From Isochrysis galbana (taxonomy: Eukaryota; Haptophyta; Isochrysidales; Isochrysidaceae), in NCBI GenBank assembly GCA_018136815.1, contig CM030935.1, positions 6,108,935-6,172,934 of the forward strand: a stretch of 64,000 nt of DNA. The letters run 5' to 3'. This document shows positions 1 through 10,087 of the stretch, piece by piece. Each line of letters opens with the position of its first letter. The stretch's first letter is position 1. The notes under the pieces were generated by a model. That model saw only the letters and a list, made by a program, of their open reading frames with translations. It made no database searches and was not told the origin of the DNA. A program made the position numbers and the translations under genes.

Positions 1-1
1 G

Positions 2-594
2 CACGACGTGCCTGGCGCGTGGATCGACAACAAGTGCACGATCCGCTGCCACCTTCATCCACACAAGAAGATCCCGGGCGTCTGTTTAAACGGCCCGGCA
101 TGCCTTTTCCTCCACCCAGAGTGCGCGTGCGCGAACGCAATTGCGGCCATCAAACTTGCCGTCGCGAGAAACATGCCTCGACGCCCTAGTCTCACATATG
201 ACTCCACCCTTGGCTACCCAGGTGAAGGACCCGTCCGCATCGCGACATACAACATTAACGGCACCAAGAGCGGCAAGCTAGCCGCCGTGCTATCGCAGGC
301 GCGAAAGGCGAAAGTCGACATACTACTGCTACAAGAACTTCATGCATACGAGGACAGCTCGCACCTCCGGGCACATAGGACAGCCGCCATGTTGGGCTGG
401 CTGTGGTTTGACGCCCCAGGAGAGCTAGGAGACCCGGCTGGCGGTGTCGCGGTGGCAATCAGAGAAGCGGCCGAGCGAATAACTGCTAGGACGGAGTCCC
501 TAGAAATCTTGCTAGAAGGTAGATGCGTATCAATAACACTCAACATAGATGAAATCCGATACCGTGTAATGTCCGTGTACCTCAGTGCGCAACC
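2..594 (+). mobile_element. LINE (non-LTR retrotransposon) fragment with AP-endonuclease domain
   Basis: The frame is open from the window edge. It first encodes a Cys/His-rich stretch (CTIRCHLHPHKK ... CLNGPACLFLHPECAC), then the start of an endonuclease/exonuclease/phosphatase fold: RIATYNINGTKSGKL (the N-G metal/DNA-binding strand) and VDILLLQELHAY (the Q-E catalytic strand). GGVAVAIREA and the VMSVYLSA strand follow. This is the usual N-terminus of a LINE ORF2 endonuclease; the Cys-rich part could be a zinc-binding linker or the end of a gag-like ORF1. Homology stops near 594, where repeat R1 begins, so no reverse transcriptase follows. The 5' part lies outside the window. Family assignment is firm, the clade is not. 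Confidence 0.75.
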
Positions 595-935
595 CGGCGT
601 CTCGTCCTGTCGTCAGTCGTCATCCGTCGCTCTCGCTCTCGTCGCTCTCGCTCTCGTAACACTCATACCCTACAATCTCTCCTCGTCTCGCCAGCCCCTG
701 CCATCACAGCCCTCCTCTCATTCACCCTCGCCTCTCGCCGCTCGTTCCATGTCGCTCTCGCCGCCGTCCTCGCCCTCGCCCAAGCCCGCTTGCCCGCCTT
801 CCTCTGCTGACGGGCTTCAGCCCGTCAGCACCTCCGAAGCCGTCTCCTTCGCCCCGCGCCTGCCGCCGGTCTTGCCCCTTCCTCATTTGCCCTCAGGCCC
901 TATGGGCCATCCCAATTCGTCAAGGGCTGGCAGTA
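595..935 (+). repeat. Dispersed repeat R1, copy 1
   Basis: This block begins at CGTCCTGTCGTCAGTCGTCA, runs through a (TCGCTC)-rich stretch and ends at CAATTCGTCA. It recurs at 50166-50355 (+), in diverged form at 51823-51938 (+), and on the minus strand at 56946-57400. The last 45 bp alone recur at 9203-9249. It contains a perfect hairpin near 808-829 (10-bp stem CTGACGGGCT, loop TC). It interrupts the LINE reading frame upstream. The minus-strand copy is joined to an LTR terminus, so R1 may be a piece of an LTR. Confidence 0.75.
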
Positions 936-1640
936 GATGCCAGCAGGGGCGAGGTGGAGGGCGCAGGCGACGCGGTGCGCCCGCGCAGGGTTTTGTACTG
1001 CCTGCCCGGGGGTAACCGTGCCCGGGGAACGCAGGCGCGCGTCGCACAACGCGACCTGTGGTGCACTTTTGTGGTCGACGTCGATTTCGCACGAGCGCGA
1101 AAACGTTTTTGGGTCTGTGTGTTGAATGGCGTCGAAAATGTGCAGATTTCTCATTAGTCATTAGATTCTGCCTAATACCCATTTCCAGTAGCATATCCTA
1201 AGATCTCGCGATAAAACCTCAATCTTGACTTAGTGAATTTTGACCCTTAGAAGTTAAAAGCCCTGTTTGACCGCCCTACAACCCAGGACGCGCTTCAAAT
1301 ACAGCCAAATACATATGTATTCGGCCTGAGGCCAAATCCAAATACGGTAAATACGTATTTCCCATCTAGGCCGTGCACCCGCTCCGATAAGCTCTCGTGC
1401 CCCCCACCCCCCAAGTATCGGTGGCGACGCCACCTTGAGAGATATTATAAATTATAAACTCACCCCGTCGTCAAAGCAACTGTGACATGCAGCACCTCCA
1501 AAGGTGCTTCGCCGTTTAAGAGATAGTACCACATTCTGAGATCAGGTCTGAGATCAGGTCTGAGGTTGGCCAACCTTGACGACCTGGCCATGATGGAAGG
1601 ACGCTGCTGCCAGGAGAAGAGGCAGGGGCCCGTGGCGGGG
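936..1640. other. Intergenic stretch, no gene seen
   Basis: I see no credible coding sequence. Around 1296-1365 there are repeated CAAATAC words with two palindromes (ATACATATGTAT and AAATACGTATTT). At 1535-1566 TCTGAGATCAGG occurs twice in tandem and then partially. The section is AT-richer than its surroundings and may be old transposon sequence. Confidence 0.5.
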
Positions 1641-1817
1641 GGGGGATGGGGGCTACGCGCGGAGTCCACTCAGCCGTTCGAGAGCGAGCGAGACTAAGAG
1701 TAGAGGGAGGTCGGCTGGTTCGCGCCTCCCCTCAGCGGAGAGGGCGTAGCGCCGACGGAGATTGCGACGGTGTGCGGGTGCCGTCGGGGGGAGATCGAGG
1801 GAGAGCTCCGTACATCC

Positions 1818-2113
1818 GGGCGGGGGGGGGGGGAAGTTCGGTTACTAAGGGGGCGGGGGCCGGGGGGGGGGGCGGGGGGGGGGGACCACCGGACGGAGGC
1901 GAAGAAGGACGCGCGCGCAGAGTCTTGTGACGAGGGGAGGAAGAGGAAGAGGGGGGGGGGGGGGGGGGGGGGGGCGCCGCGAGGGCGCGGGAGGCCCCCC
2001 CCCCCCCCCCCCCCCCCCCCCCTCTCTGTTGGTAAAACAAGTAGGGAGCCCGCCTCGGCAGTCCTCCCGCCCCCCCCCCCCGCGCCCCCCCCCCCCCGCC
2101 CCCCCCCCCCCCC
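1818..2113. repeat. Poly-G / poly-C tracts upstream of the CAX gene
   Basis: Dense homopolymer runs: several G runs of 8-22 bases up to about 1975, switching to C runs of up to about 28 bases between 1996 and 2113. The long reading frames over this region encode only Gly/Pro/Arg low-complexity sequence and were not called. Such runs could form G-quadruplex or i-motif structures and are error-prone in sequencing, so their exact lengths are uncertain. Confidence 0.85.
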
Positions 2114-2519
2114 GCGCGCGCGGCAGGGGACGTCCTCGCGGCCCCCGCCTCGTTCTCCCTCTCCCCTCTCCTCCCCCTCCTCCCCCTTGGTGGAGGGAGC
2201 GGGGGGCCGGCCAATCGTCCTCTCGCTCCCCCCCCCCTCTCTCCCTTCCACAGCTCGGGGCTCCTCCCCCTCTCTCCCCTTCCGCGCGCTCTCTTTTCTC
2301 TACGATTCCGCGCCTCTCTCTCCCTTCTTCCCCCCCCACCCCTCTCTCTCCCTTCTCTCGCAACCCGTTCACGCAGCTGGCGCACGCAGTGGAGAGGTGC
2401 GCCCTGTGAGGGGAGCGGAGACCTCCAGGGTGCGGGCGCTGCGACGGGCTTTGTGCAGCGAGCGCGCTCGCACTCACCACCGCCCCTCCACCGCCCTGCA
2501 GGTCGGCACCAGCCGAGAG

Positions 2520-2520
<1 letters not shown>

Positions 2521-2573
<53 letters not shown>
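2521..2573 (+). repeat. (CT)n microsatellite in the CAX 5' leader
   Basis: About 25 uninterrupted CT units lie roughly 205 bp upstream of the CAX start codon, within a broader pyrimidine-rich sense-strand leader (2220-2350). Other genes in this window (41.7-41.95 kb, 47.5-47.7 kb, 59.2-59.7 kb and, on the minus strand, 11.4-11.5 kb) have comparable tracts, which suggests a promoter or 5'UTR habit of this genome. Confidence 0.8.
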
Positions 2574-2574
<1 letters not shown>

Positions 2575-2778
2575 GCGCGCAGCCCTAGCCCAAGTGAGAG
2601 AGGGAGAGGTGGGGAGGGAGGGAGGGAGGGAGTTTGAGGGAGGGCAGAGAAAGGAGAAAGCCAGGGCGAGTGGGCGAGATAGAAAGCAAAAGAAGGAGAG
2701 GAGAGGAGAGAAGGAGACGAGCAAGGTTCAGAGCACCGGCAGCCAGCGCACACGCTAGCACATCAGCAGCACGATTGG

Positions 2779-4336
2779 ATGAGGACGCTGATCGACGCCG
2801 ACGAGGCCGACCACAAGCTGCGCGCTATACCCAGAATGGGCACTGACAACAGCACCGGCGAGCCGGTGAGGGAACGGGTGGAGGACCCCTTCCAGCTCTT
2901 TTCGCTCCAGTACTGGACAAAGTCGATTGACGCGCTCTTCTTCCAAAACTCGCTCAACCTCCTGATGATATGCTTCCCGATGGCCCTGTACGCCCAGCAG
3001 AACAACTTCAGCGAAGGCGTGGTCTTCTTCACATCTCTCTTTGCCATCGCACCCTTCGCTGAGCGGCTGAGCTTCGTCACAGAGCAGCTGGCGCTGCACA
3101 CTTCTGAGGCTCTAGGTGGCCTTTTGAACGCAACGTTTGGCAACGTCACCGAGCTGATCGTCTCCTTCTTCGCGCTCAAGGCTGGACTGCTGCGCATCGT
3201 CCAGGTCTCGCTGTTGGGCTCAATCCTTTCCAACCTTTTGTTGGTGCTTGGTTGCGCCTTTTTCGCTGGTGGTATCCGCCACAAGCACCAACACTTCAAC
3301 AGCCATGGGAGCGCTGTCAACATTGGCCTGCTGATGTTAGCTGTTATGGCCCTGCTCTTCCCCATGATGCTGGACTCGTCGCACCAGCAGCTCGCAGAGG
3401 GCGCTGTCCTTGCGGTATCGCGCAGTGTCTCGTGCTTGCTTCTCATCGTCTATGGGTGCTACATCTACTTCCAGATGCACACTCATGCACATTTGTATGA
3501 GGTCTCAGATGAGGAACGGGGCTTGTCGAAATTCAATGAGGACACCGAATCCGACGAGGAGGAGTACGAGGAGGAGGAGGCCGTGCTTGGCGTTCCCGGT
3601 GCAATACTCTGGCTGGCGGTGCGCCACGCTGCATACTGCCCCATGCATAGGCCGCCCTGCTTCACCTAAGCCGTTACTGCATAATGTGAAGTGACGACGC
3701 TCACCCTGCCCTCAACCTCTAGGTCATCACGGTGGTGATCGCTGTCCTCTCGGAATACATGGTCGACGCCCTCGAGGGTGCCGCGGAAGGGTGGGGAGTC
3801 CGAGACCTGTTCCTAGGCACCATCATTATTCCCATTGTGGGAAATGCGGCCGAACACGCCGCGGCCATCATCTTCGCCATGAAGAACAAGATGGAACTAG
3901 CTATTGGCATCGCGATTGGCTCGTCAATACAGGTGTGATGTTTGCTTCTGAACGGGGCTGCGGACCCCCTTGCCATGCAATGCTACGAGCCGCACAGGCA
4001 GGCGACGCCACAGTGCCAGAGATGGCGCCCTTGTGTGGTGCACGAGGCGGTGCTAAGTCTCGCTCCTCCCGTTTGCAGATCGCCCTCTTCTGTATTCCGG
4101 TCCTAGTGCTCGCCTCGTGGGTCCTCGATGTGCCGCTCTCACTCAACTTCCAGCCCTTCGAAACCGGCGTGCTCGTTGTGACGATCATGCTCGTTGGCTT
4201 CACCATTGTAAACGGGGAGTCGAGCTGGCTCATCGGGGTGATGCTTGTGGTGGCATACTGCTCCTTGTCAGCAGCGTTTTTTGTGCATGTTGACCCTCCC
4301 GAGGTGCTCGAACTATACGTCCCTCCTGAGGCTTGA
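2779..4336 (+). CDS. CAX-family Ca2+(cation)/H+ exchanger, three exons
   Basis: Exons 2779-3618, 3723-3932 and 4079-4336 join in phase 0 to give 435 residues; the introns (104 and 146 bp) begin GT and end AG. The product is a multi-pass exchanger that moves Ca2+ or another divalent cation against protons, in this family usually into the vacuole or an acidic store. Both halves carry the diagnostic alpha repeats: NATFGNVTELIVS (about residues 116-128) and IVGNAAEHAAAIIFA (about 318-332). The two halves are separated by the typical acidic loop (EDTESDEEEYEEEE, about 254-267). The N-terminal tail of about 45 residues is short compared with plant CAX regulatory tails. The ATG at 2779 is the first in this frame downstream of the CT-rich leader. 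Length and order fit the family, and both motifs keep their glutamates. Which cation is preferred cannot be read from sequence. Confidence 0.93.
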
Positions 4337-5019
4337 GATTGGGCAAAGCTAGCGCGATCTTTCCTGCGCCAATCCCCGCGATCCAGATGAGTGAGCGAGC
4401 CAAGTAGGGGCGCCTGGGTCGAGGGGCAGTGGGGGGGGGGGGGGGGGGGGGAGCGACCCACAGACCGTCGGGTGTGCCGGGGCTTCTTGCCTTCTACACC
4501 CCGGCCTCGGGTTGAGCATGCCATTCTATAGCCCGGCTTCGGGTTGAGCATGCCATGAGCCTCACGGAGGCTGCGTTGCCTTTCTCGTCCGCGTGGTGGT
4601 TCCCATCGGGGAGGAGGCGCTGGCACCCATGAATCAGCTGGAGTTGTTTCGCGGGCTCATGCGAACCAATCCACTAGAGAAGTGAGTGTGCGTGTTTGGG
4701 TTGCCGGGAGAACCGTGCGTGGTTCGTGCGTCCAATCGCCGACTCGAGGCCAAGCAAGGGTCAACATCTTACTCAAGCTTCACAATATTCTTACCGCGCA
4801 CGCGGCTATGGACCCACTACCTTCACGGAAACGTTGTACACATCCTGGCCCTTTCCCTTCCTCGTCCCCCCCCGCCTCGACAGCGGTGGCGTGCGCGGAG
4901 GTAGGCGGCAAAATGGCTGTCGCTGTTTGGGGAGTGGTCATTCATTGCTTTCTTAATGCTGCTCAAAATCCAACAAGAGAAACAAAAATGCAACATCAGC
5001 TAGCGCGGCAGGTAAGTAA
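4337..5019. repeat. CAX 3' flank with short direct repeat and a dispersed motif
   Basis: A run of about 20 G lies near 4431-4451. GGTTGAGCATGCCAT is repeated with a 31-bp period (4500-4526 and 4531-4556). At 4787-4815 is the motif AATATTCTTACCGC followed by CACGCGGC. The same motif occurs at 61052-61076 and, inverted, at 58080-58106; similarity to the 61-kb copy continues downstream for roughly 100 bp. No gene is supported here. Confidence 0.6.
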
Positions 5020-5425
5020 CACCGGCTCAAAGTTGGGCACTCGCGCGTATCACGGCACCGGGATGGTAGCGTTGGAGCCGGGGGCGTGGCCGATTTCGGC
5101 GTGGTGCACGCGGCCGGCTGCGGCGATTAGCGTAGCTGCAAGGGCGGCATTTGTGAATATGGTGCTTGGTGTGCCACCCAGTGCAACTGGATCAACACCA
5201 AAGCGCCGCCAGCGCGCTCGGTGCCGGCTCAAAGTTGGGCACTCGCGCGTATCACGGCACCGGGACAGTAGCGTTGAAGCCGGGGGCGTGGCCGATTTCG
5301 GCGCGGTGCACGGGCCGGCTGCGAAGATTGGCGTGGCTGCAAGGGTGGCATTTGTGAATATGGTGCTTGGTGTGCCACCCAGTGCAACTGGATCAACACC
5401 AAAACGCCGGCAGCCCGCCCAGTTT
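5020..5425. repeat. Tandem repeat, 202-bp unit, two copies plus a partial third
   Basis: Units 5020-5221 and 5222-5425 both start near CCGGCTCAAAGTTGGGCACT and end near GATCAACACCAAA. A degenerate start of a third unit (GGTGCAAAGTTTGGGC) follows at 5427-5442, immediately before the LTR at 5448. The two units differ at only a few positions, so the duplication is recent. The frame across both units is open (about 67 residues per unit), but I see no sign of a real protein. Confidence 0.85.
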
Positions 5426-5447
5426 TGGTGCAAAGTTTGGGCTTCTC

Positions 5448-8143
5448 TGTCGCATTCATCCTAGATGATGCGATTTCCAGGCTCTTGTTTCCAGGTCCTT
5501 CGCCGTGCGGCCACACGGTGAAGCTCAGGTACATCTAGGTTGGTAGGGTTCGTCCCTAGCGATCTAGAATTCGAGTTCTCGTTTCGTTCCTTCTAGCCTG
5601 TTTGTCAGGTCTAGATTCCAGGTTTCCTCCTTTCGGGTAATCTTTACCTAAAGGAGCCAGGTCGCCTGTCACTCGCTGCGCGCTTGTCTCAGGCTCTCGA
5701 GTTACCTTGTGAAGGCTTGTTTAGCTTCTTGCAAGGCTTGTTGTTTCTTGTTGGGTTCCGGTTCTTTCTTGGGACCTGCTGACTTTCGTTGTTGTCCAGG
5801 CCTGTTCTTCGTAGGTTCTGCTTGGCCTGGTTAGGGTTTCGTTGCCTTCCCGCGTTCGGCGTTTGGCGTTGGCGTTCGGAAATTTCCTCTCACATTCCCT
5901 AGGTCCGCTACCCTTGGCTTGTAGGTCCTTGCTTCTTTCTTCTCGGTCAAGGTGTTTGGCGAGCGAGTCGGTTGCTCTATCCGCTCGAGATTTGAGGTTT
6001 AATTTGCCATCTCCCCTTGGAGACCGGTGTAGGTTCGCTTCCTAGGTGAGGGAATCTTTCCCCTTGATGCAAGTTACATGCAAGCCCTTGGCCCCTTTGG
6101 TGTTTCTTCCCCTTGGTTACTACTCAGGGAAGAGCCGCTGGCTGACGACGAGTACATCGTTGAGAAGTTGCTCGATCGTCGTAGCCATGGCGATTCTATC
6201 GAGTACCTCGTGAAGTGGCGTGGCTATTCTATTCGAGAAGCCACCTGGGAGCCTCGTTCCGAGTTGCTCCGTCGTTGTTCTGATTTGCTTGATGATTACG
6301 ATCGCTCCGTCGAAGAGACTTGTCCAGAAGATGTTGAGTCCCCGGAAGCAACTTCTTCGTCGGCCAGGAATACTCCTCTTCCTCCCGTTCTCGATGCGCC
6401 GTCTTCGCGCACTCGATCCAGGCTCCATTCTCGTTGATCCCATGTCTTGGGTAAGGGACCCGTCCCTCTAGGCTAGCCCCACGCCTCGGCTAGGGCTCCG
6501 AGTTCAAATTTCTGTCAGAGCGAATCATGGAGGTGCTGAACGCGTGCTGCCTGCGCTCTACACCCGGCGCAACACCCGAGCAAAGCTCCTGTAAAAGGGA
6601 GAAGTGGGTGGGGCAGTGCGTACGAAAGAGGCCGCCGCGTTAAGCCGCCGATTTCGTGCTCGCTTTGGATCCAAAGGGTGTTCTTGTCTCCACGTTTCGC
6701 TCGCTATGTTTCGTTGCTTCTTGTTCCGATTCTGACCTCTGGTCAGCTCAGGTTCCAGGTTCCAGGTCTCTGTTTCCAGGTTCACCGCTCGACATCGGGA
6801 GACGTCTCGATCTTAGTCGGGGGGTGTCGCATTCATCCTAGATGATGCGATTTCCAGGCTCTTGTTTCCAGGTCCTTCGCCGTGCGGCCACACGGTGAAG
6901 CTCAGGTACATCTAGGTTGGTAGGGTTCGTCCCTAGCGATCTAGAATTCGAGTTCTCGTTTCGTTCCTTCTAGCCTGTTTGTCAGGTCTAGATTCCAGGT
7001 TTCCTCCTTTCGGGTAATCTTTACCTAAAGGAGCCAGGTCGCCTGTCACTCGCTGCGCGCTTGTCTCAGGCTCTCGAGTTACCTTGTGAAGGCTTGTTTA
7101 GCTTCTTGCAAGGCTTGTTGTTTCTTGTTGGGTTCCGGTTCTTTCTTGGGACCTGCTGACTTTCGTTGTTGTCCAGGCCTGTTCTTCGTAGGTTCTGCTT
7201 GGCCTGGTTAGGGTTTCGTTGCCTTCCCGCGTTCGGCGTTTGGCGTTGGCGTTCGGAAATTTCCTCTCACATTCCCTAGGTCCGCTACCCTTGGCTTGTA
7301 GGTCCTTGCTTCTTTCTTCTCGGTCAAGGTGTTTGGCGAGCGAGTCGGTTGCTCTATCCGCTCGAGATTTGAGGTTTAATTTGCCATCTCCCCTTGGAGA
7401 CCGGTGTAGGTTCGCTTCCTAGGTGAGGGAATCTTTCCCCTTGATGCAAGTTACATGCAAGCCCTTGGCCCCTTTGGTGTTTCTTCCCCTTGGTTACTAC
7501 TCAGGGTTGTTCGTTAGAAGCGTCTAGAAGGTTCACGCTCAACGGCAAGATTTCCTCTGTCGTGAAGATATCTCGTTGCGATCTGTATCCAAAGTGATCG
7601 CCGTGGTCGCGCGACAGGACGCTCCCCTTCGGACTCTCCGCTACGTGGGAAGTTACAACGGAGACACGCTCCGGCCGTCGCTGTGGAGTCTCTCTCTCTC
7701 TCGCTCTCTCTCTCCGTCTCTCGCGACGTGTTTGAGTTATCGGTGATTTGGGGTCGCGGTTGCTTGATAATTTGCTTGGTTTGGGTGAATGATTCCGGTG
7801 TGTTCGTGAGTCGGTGTATCCTGTTGTTCTCAGCTTCGTTGTCCGTCGTTGTTCGCTGCGTCGCTGCACTCAAGCAGCTTAGGCTCCCTCCCTGAGGGAA
7901 GAGTTCTTTGTAGGTCTAACAATCTCTTACAACCCATCACACTAGGGCCGCTAGGAGCGCCTCGCTGCCCCACAGTCCTTCGTTCGCCGTTCGTTCCCTG
8001 TCCATACACCCGAATGGGGTTGCCCGACCCAGTCCAGAATTTCATTCACCCGACTCCCGGTGGGGAGGAGGGACAAAGCGCCGCGCTAGCCGCCGGTGCC
8101 GCTCGCGACGGAGTGGCTCAGAGCCCTCCGGTACGTCTCAACA
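5448..8143 (+). mobile_element. Ty3/Gypsy chromovirus derivative A, internally deleted
   Basis: This fossil is a short, broken relative of the large element at 13.9-40.5 kb. Its parts are a 5' LTR portion (5448-6126), the 3' end of the internal region including the chromodomain (6127-6824), and a near-complete 3' LTR (6825-8143) preceded by a G-rich polypurine tract. Gag, protease, RT, RNase H and integrase are absent. The two LTR parts show the same variants wherever they overlap, so the copy is young. They form a subfamily that differs from the 13.9-kb LTR at roughly ten positions in the first 700 bp. No clear target-site duplication was found. Confidence 0.85.
6126..6437 (+). other. Chromodomain remnant of element A
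   Basis: The translated segment contains DEYIVEKLLDRRSHG, EYLVKWRGYSIREATWEP and a serine/acid-rich tail. This is a canonical chromodomain (aromatic-cage residues Y, W and W present) as found at the C-terminus of chromovirus integrases, where it is thought to steer integration to marked chromatin. It is a fragment of the retroelement and not a host gene. Confidence 0.85.
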
Positions 8144-9202
8144 ATTGTAGCGTTTCGTGAACGGCTGTTAGTAGTGATACTCATGTACATATCGATGTCA
8201 ATCGCAATCTGTGTCGATGATCATATAATGTGTAGAGAAGCACATTTCGTGAAGGGTATGAGCTGGTAGAGCTTATGGCTCCGTCACTAGTTGTGCATGC
8301 CTTGCATGAAGGGCATCAGTAAAAATATACCGGAGGGGGACCCGAATACTTTTTAGCGCTTGGTCTTCGGAGGTTTAAAATTGGCCATTTTTCGAAAATT
8401 TTGCCGGCGGACCCCCCATTTTTTTTGCTGATCTCTCATACCAGAACCTATAGAAAGCTTATTTAGGCCTCCATTTGCCCATTACCGATTTCGCCCTCCG
8501 CACCCCTCTAGTGAGTGACCGGGCTATCATGAGCGACCATTGACGCAAGGCGAGGAACCTGCCCAAAGATCCGCTCCGAGCGCGCGGAACGCGCTCGTTG
8601 CTCGAAATTTTGGGCAGGAGGGGCGGACCCAGTGGAATCCAGCCCATTGGGGCCCAAGGGGAGGCCATGAGCCATCCTCCTTGTCCCCTCCACACCACAA
8701 GCCATCGGCTCACCATGGAGGGTGAGCGAGGCAAGGGGGGAGATGAGGTCCGAGCGCTCCGCATGGGGGCAAGAAGGCGCCGGATGAATGCGGGCAGGTG
8801 GGCAGGGTCCATAGGGACCCGCCCAGTCCCGTGCAGCAGCTCCATATCGCGGTGGTGCCCATGAGGCAACCACCGCGGCTTGGGCGAGGCAGAGCGCCAT
8901 CGCCGATCGCATCGCCAATCGTATATAGCCGGATAAGATTCTTACTACATTCACGCGCACGCACATTCACACAAACGCACGCGAAACTAATAGTAACAAA
9001 GTAAGAGCGCGCGGGGAAATGTCTGTGCCGCAAGAATGAATGCCCCGCGCGGACTCGAAACGGCTGCGAGGGAGAAGTGAGAAGCAGAGACCTCAGTATA
9101 AACATACAGAGGTTAGAATGAGCATCCACGATGCATGAGATGGATGTATCCATGATAGATATGCATCTATGATGCACATATCATGGATGTATGCATGATA
9201 CT
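8144..9202. other. Intergenic, no gene supported
   Basis: This is a mix of AT-rich (8144-8460) and GC-rich (8500-8890) sequence. At 9115-9190 overlapping ATGCAT/ATCCATGAT words give several short palindromes. Reading frames here are short and lack recognisable domains. The composition suggests layered transposon debris. Confidence 0.4.
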
Positions 9203-9249
9203 TCCTCATTGCCCTCAGGCCCTATGGGCCATGCCCCAATTCGTCAACA
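9203..9249 (+). repeat. R1 repeat, terminal fragment
   Basis: CTTCCTCATTGCCCTCAGG followed by CCTATGGGCC and CAATTCGTCA matches the last 45 bp of R1 copy 1 (890-935) almost exactly. Only this terminal piece is present. It marks a second site where R1 sequence ends at the same point. Confidence 0.75.
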
Positions 9250-10087
9250 CTCCGGGTTACAGTGCCACACACACGCGAGCAATGTGGGAAGTAAGGAAGA
9301 AGAGGTTAGAATGCATCCATTGGACAAAAAAGGTTAGACTACATCCGCTGGACGTTATCCATGATAGTTTTCTTTTACAACTCAGAATTTTGGCGGTATC
9401 GCGATCGAACACATATCCGAAAGATTTCGCTAGAAATGCGTAATGCCCACCAAGAATCGAGCATCAGTACGTCGTAGGCAGAGAGTTCGCAGCGTACCGC
9501 GGTCGAGGAAACAAGTCAAAGGAGCTGCGACAAGGCAGAGAGTACGAGAGTACATTCGAATACGGGTGTCGCTGAGGTATCTAAGAGGAGCGGGCTAGAG
9601 CATCAGTATGGCACGTCAAATCGATAATACACATTCCACTACGTGGTCGATGGTCCATCGTCAAGCAACAACATAGATGTAGAGGTACAGATTGTTGTAC
9701 CACGTCTGGAGCTGCGACCACTGCAGGCTTGATCTTGACATAGGGGCCGATTCAAGCAGTCCTCAAGACATCCCGGCTATCAGAGCTCGAGCAGATGGCG
9801 TGGCCCAAAATCCTTGAGCCGTGAGCGAACATTAGATGAAGGCATGCTGCCGAAAGGGAGAGTGCAAGGCGGATTCCCATGGGTTGGGGATAGGGGTCAC
9901 GCGCGGCATGGCAACTGCTGCCCTGTGTCTGTATTGCCCAGAAAGATCGAGAAACGTAGCATGGCAACATGTTAAGTATAGCGAGTGAAACCGTATGTAG
10001 AAAAAAACCGGACAGGTTCGGCGCGAACACGCCTTGCACCACCGGCCATAGGTGAAATGCACGTGTCCTTTATCACGTGCGAGGGGT
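9250..10087. other. Intergenic, no gene supported
   Basis: At 9303-9353 the words GGTTAGA...CATCC...TGGA occur twice, about 30 bp apart. Otherwise the stretch is mixed-composition DNA downstream of the zinc-finger gene, whose 3' end is at 10088. No domains are recognisable in any frame. Confidence 0.4.

Noticed and set aside
1732-2753. Several overlapping 270-330 codon frames on both strands
   Set aside because: They consist only of Gly/Pro/Arg/Ser low-complexity sequence produced by poly-G/C and CT tracts.
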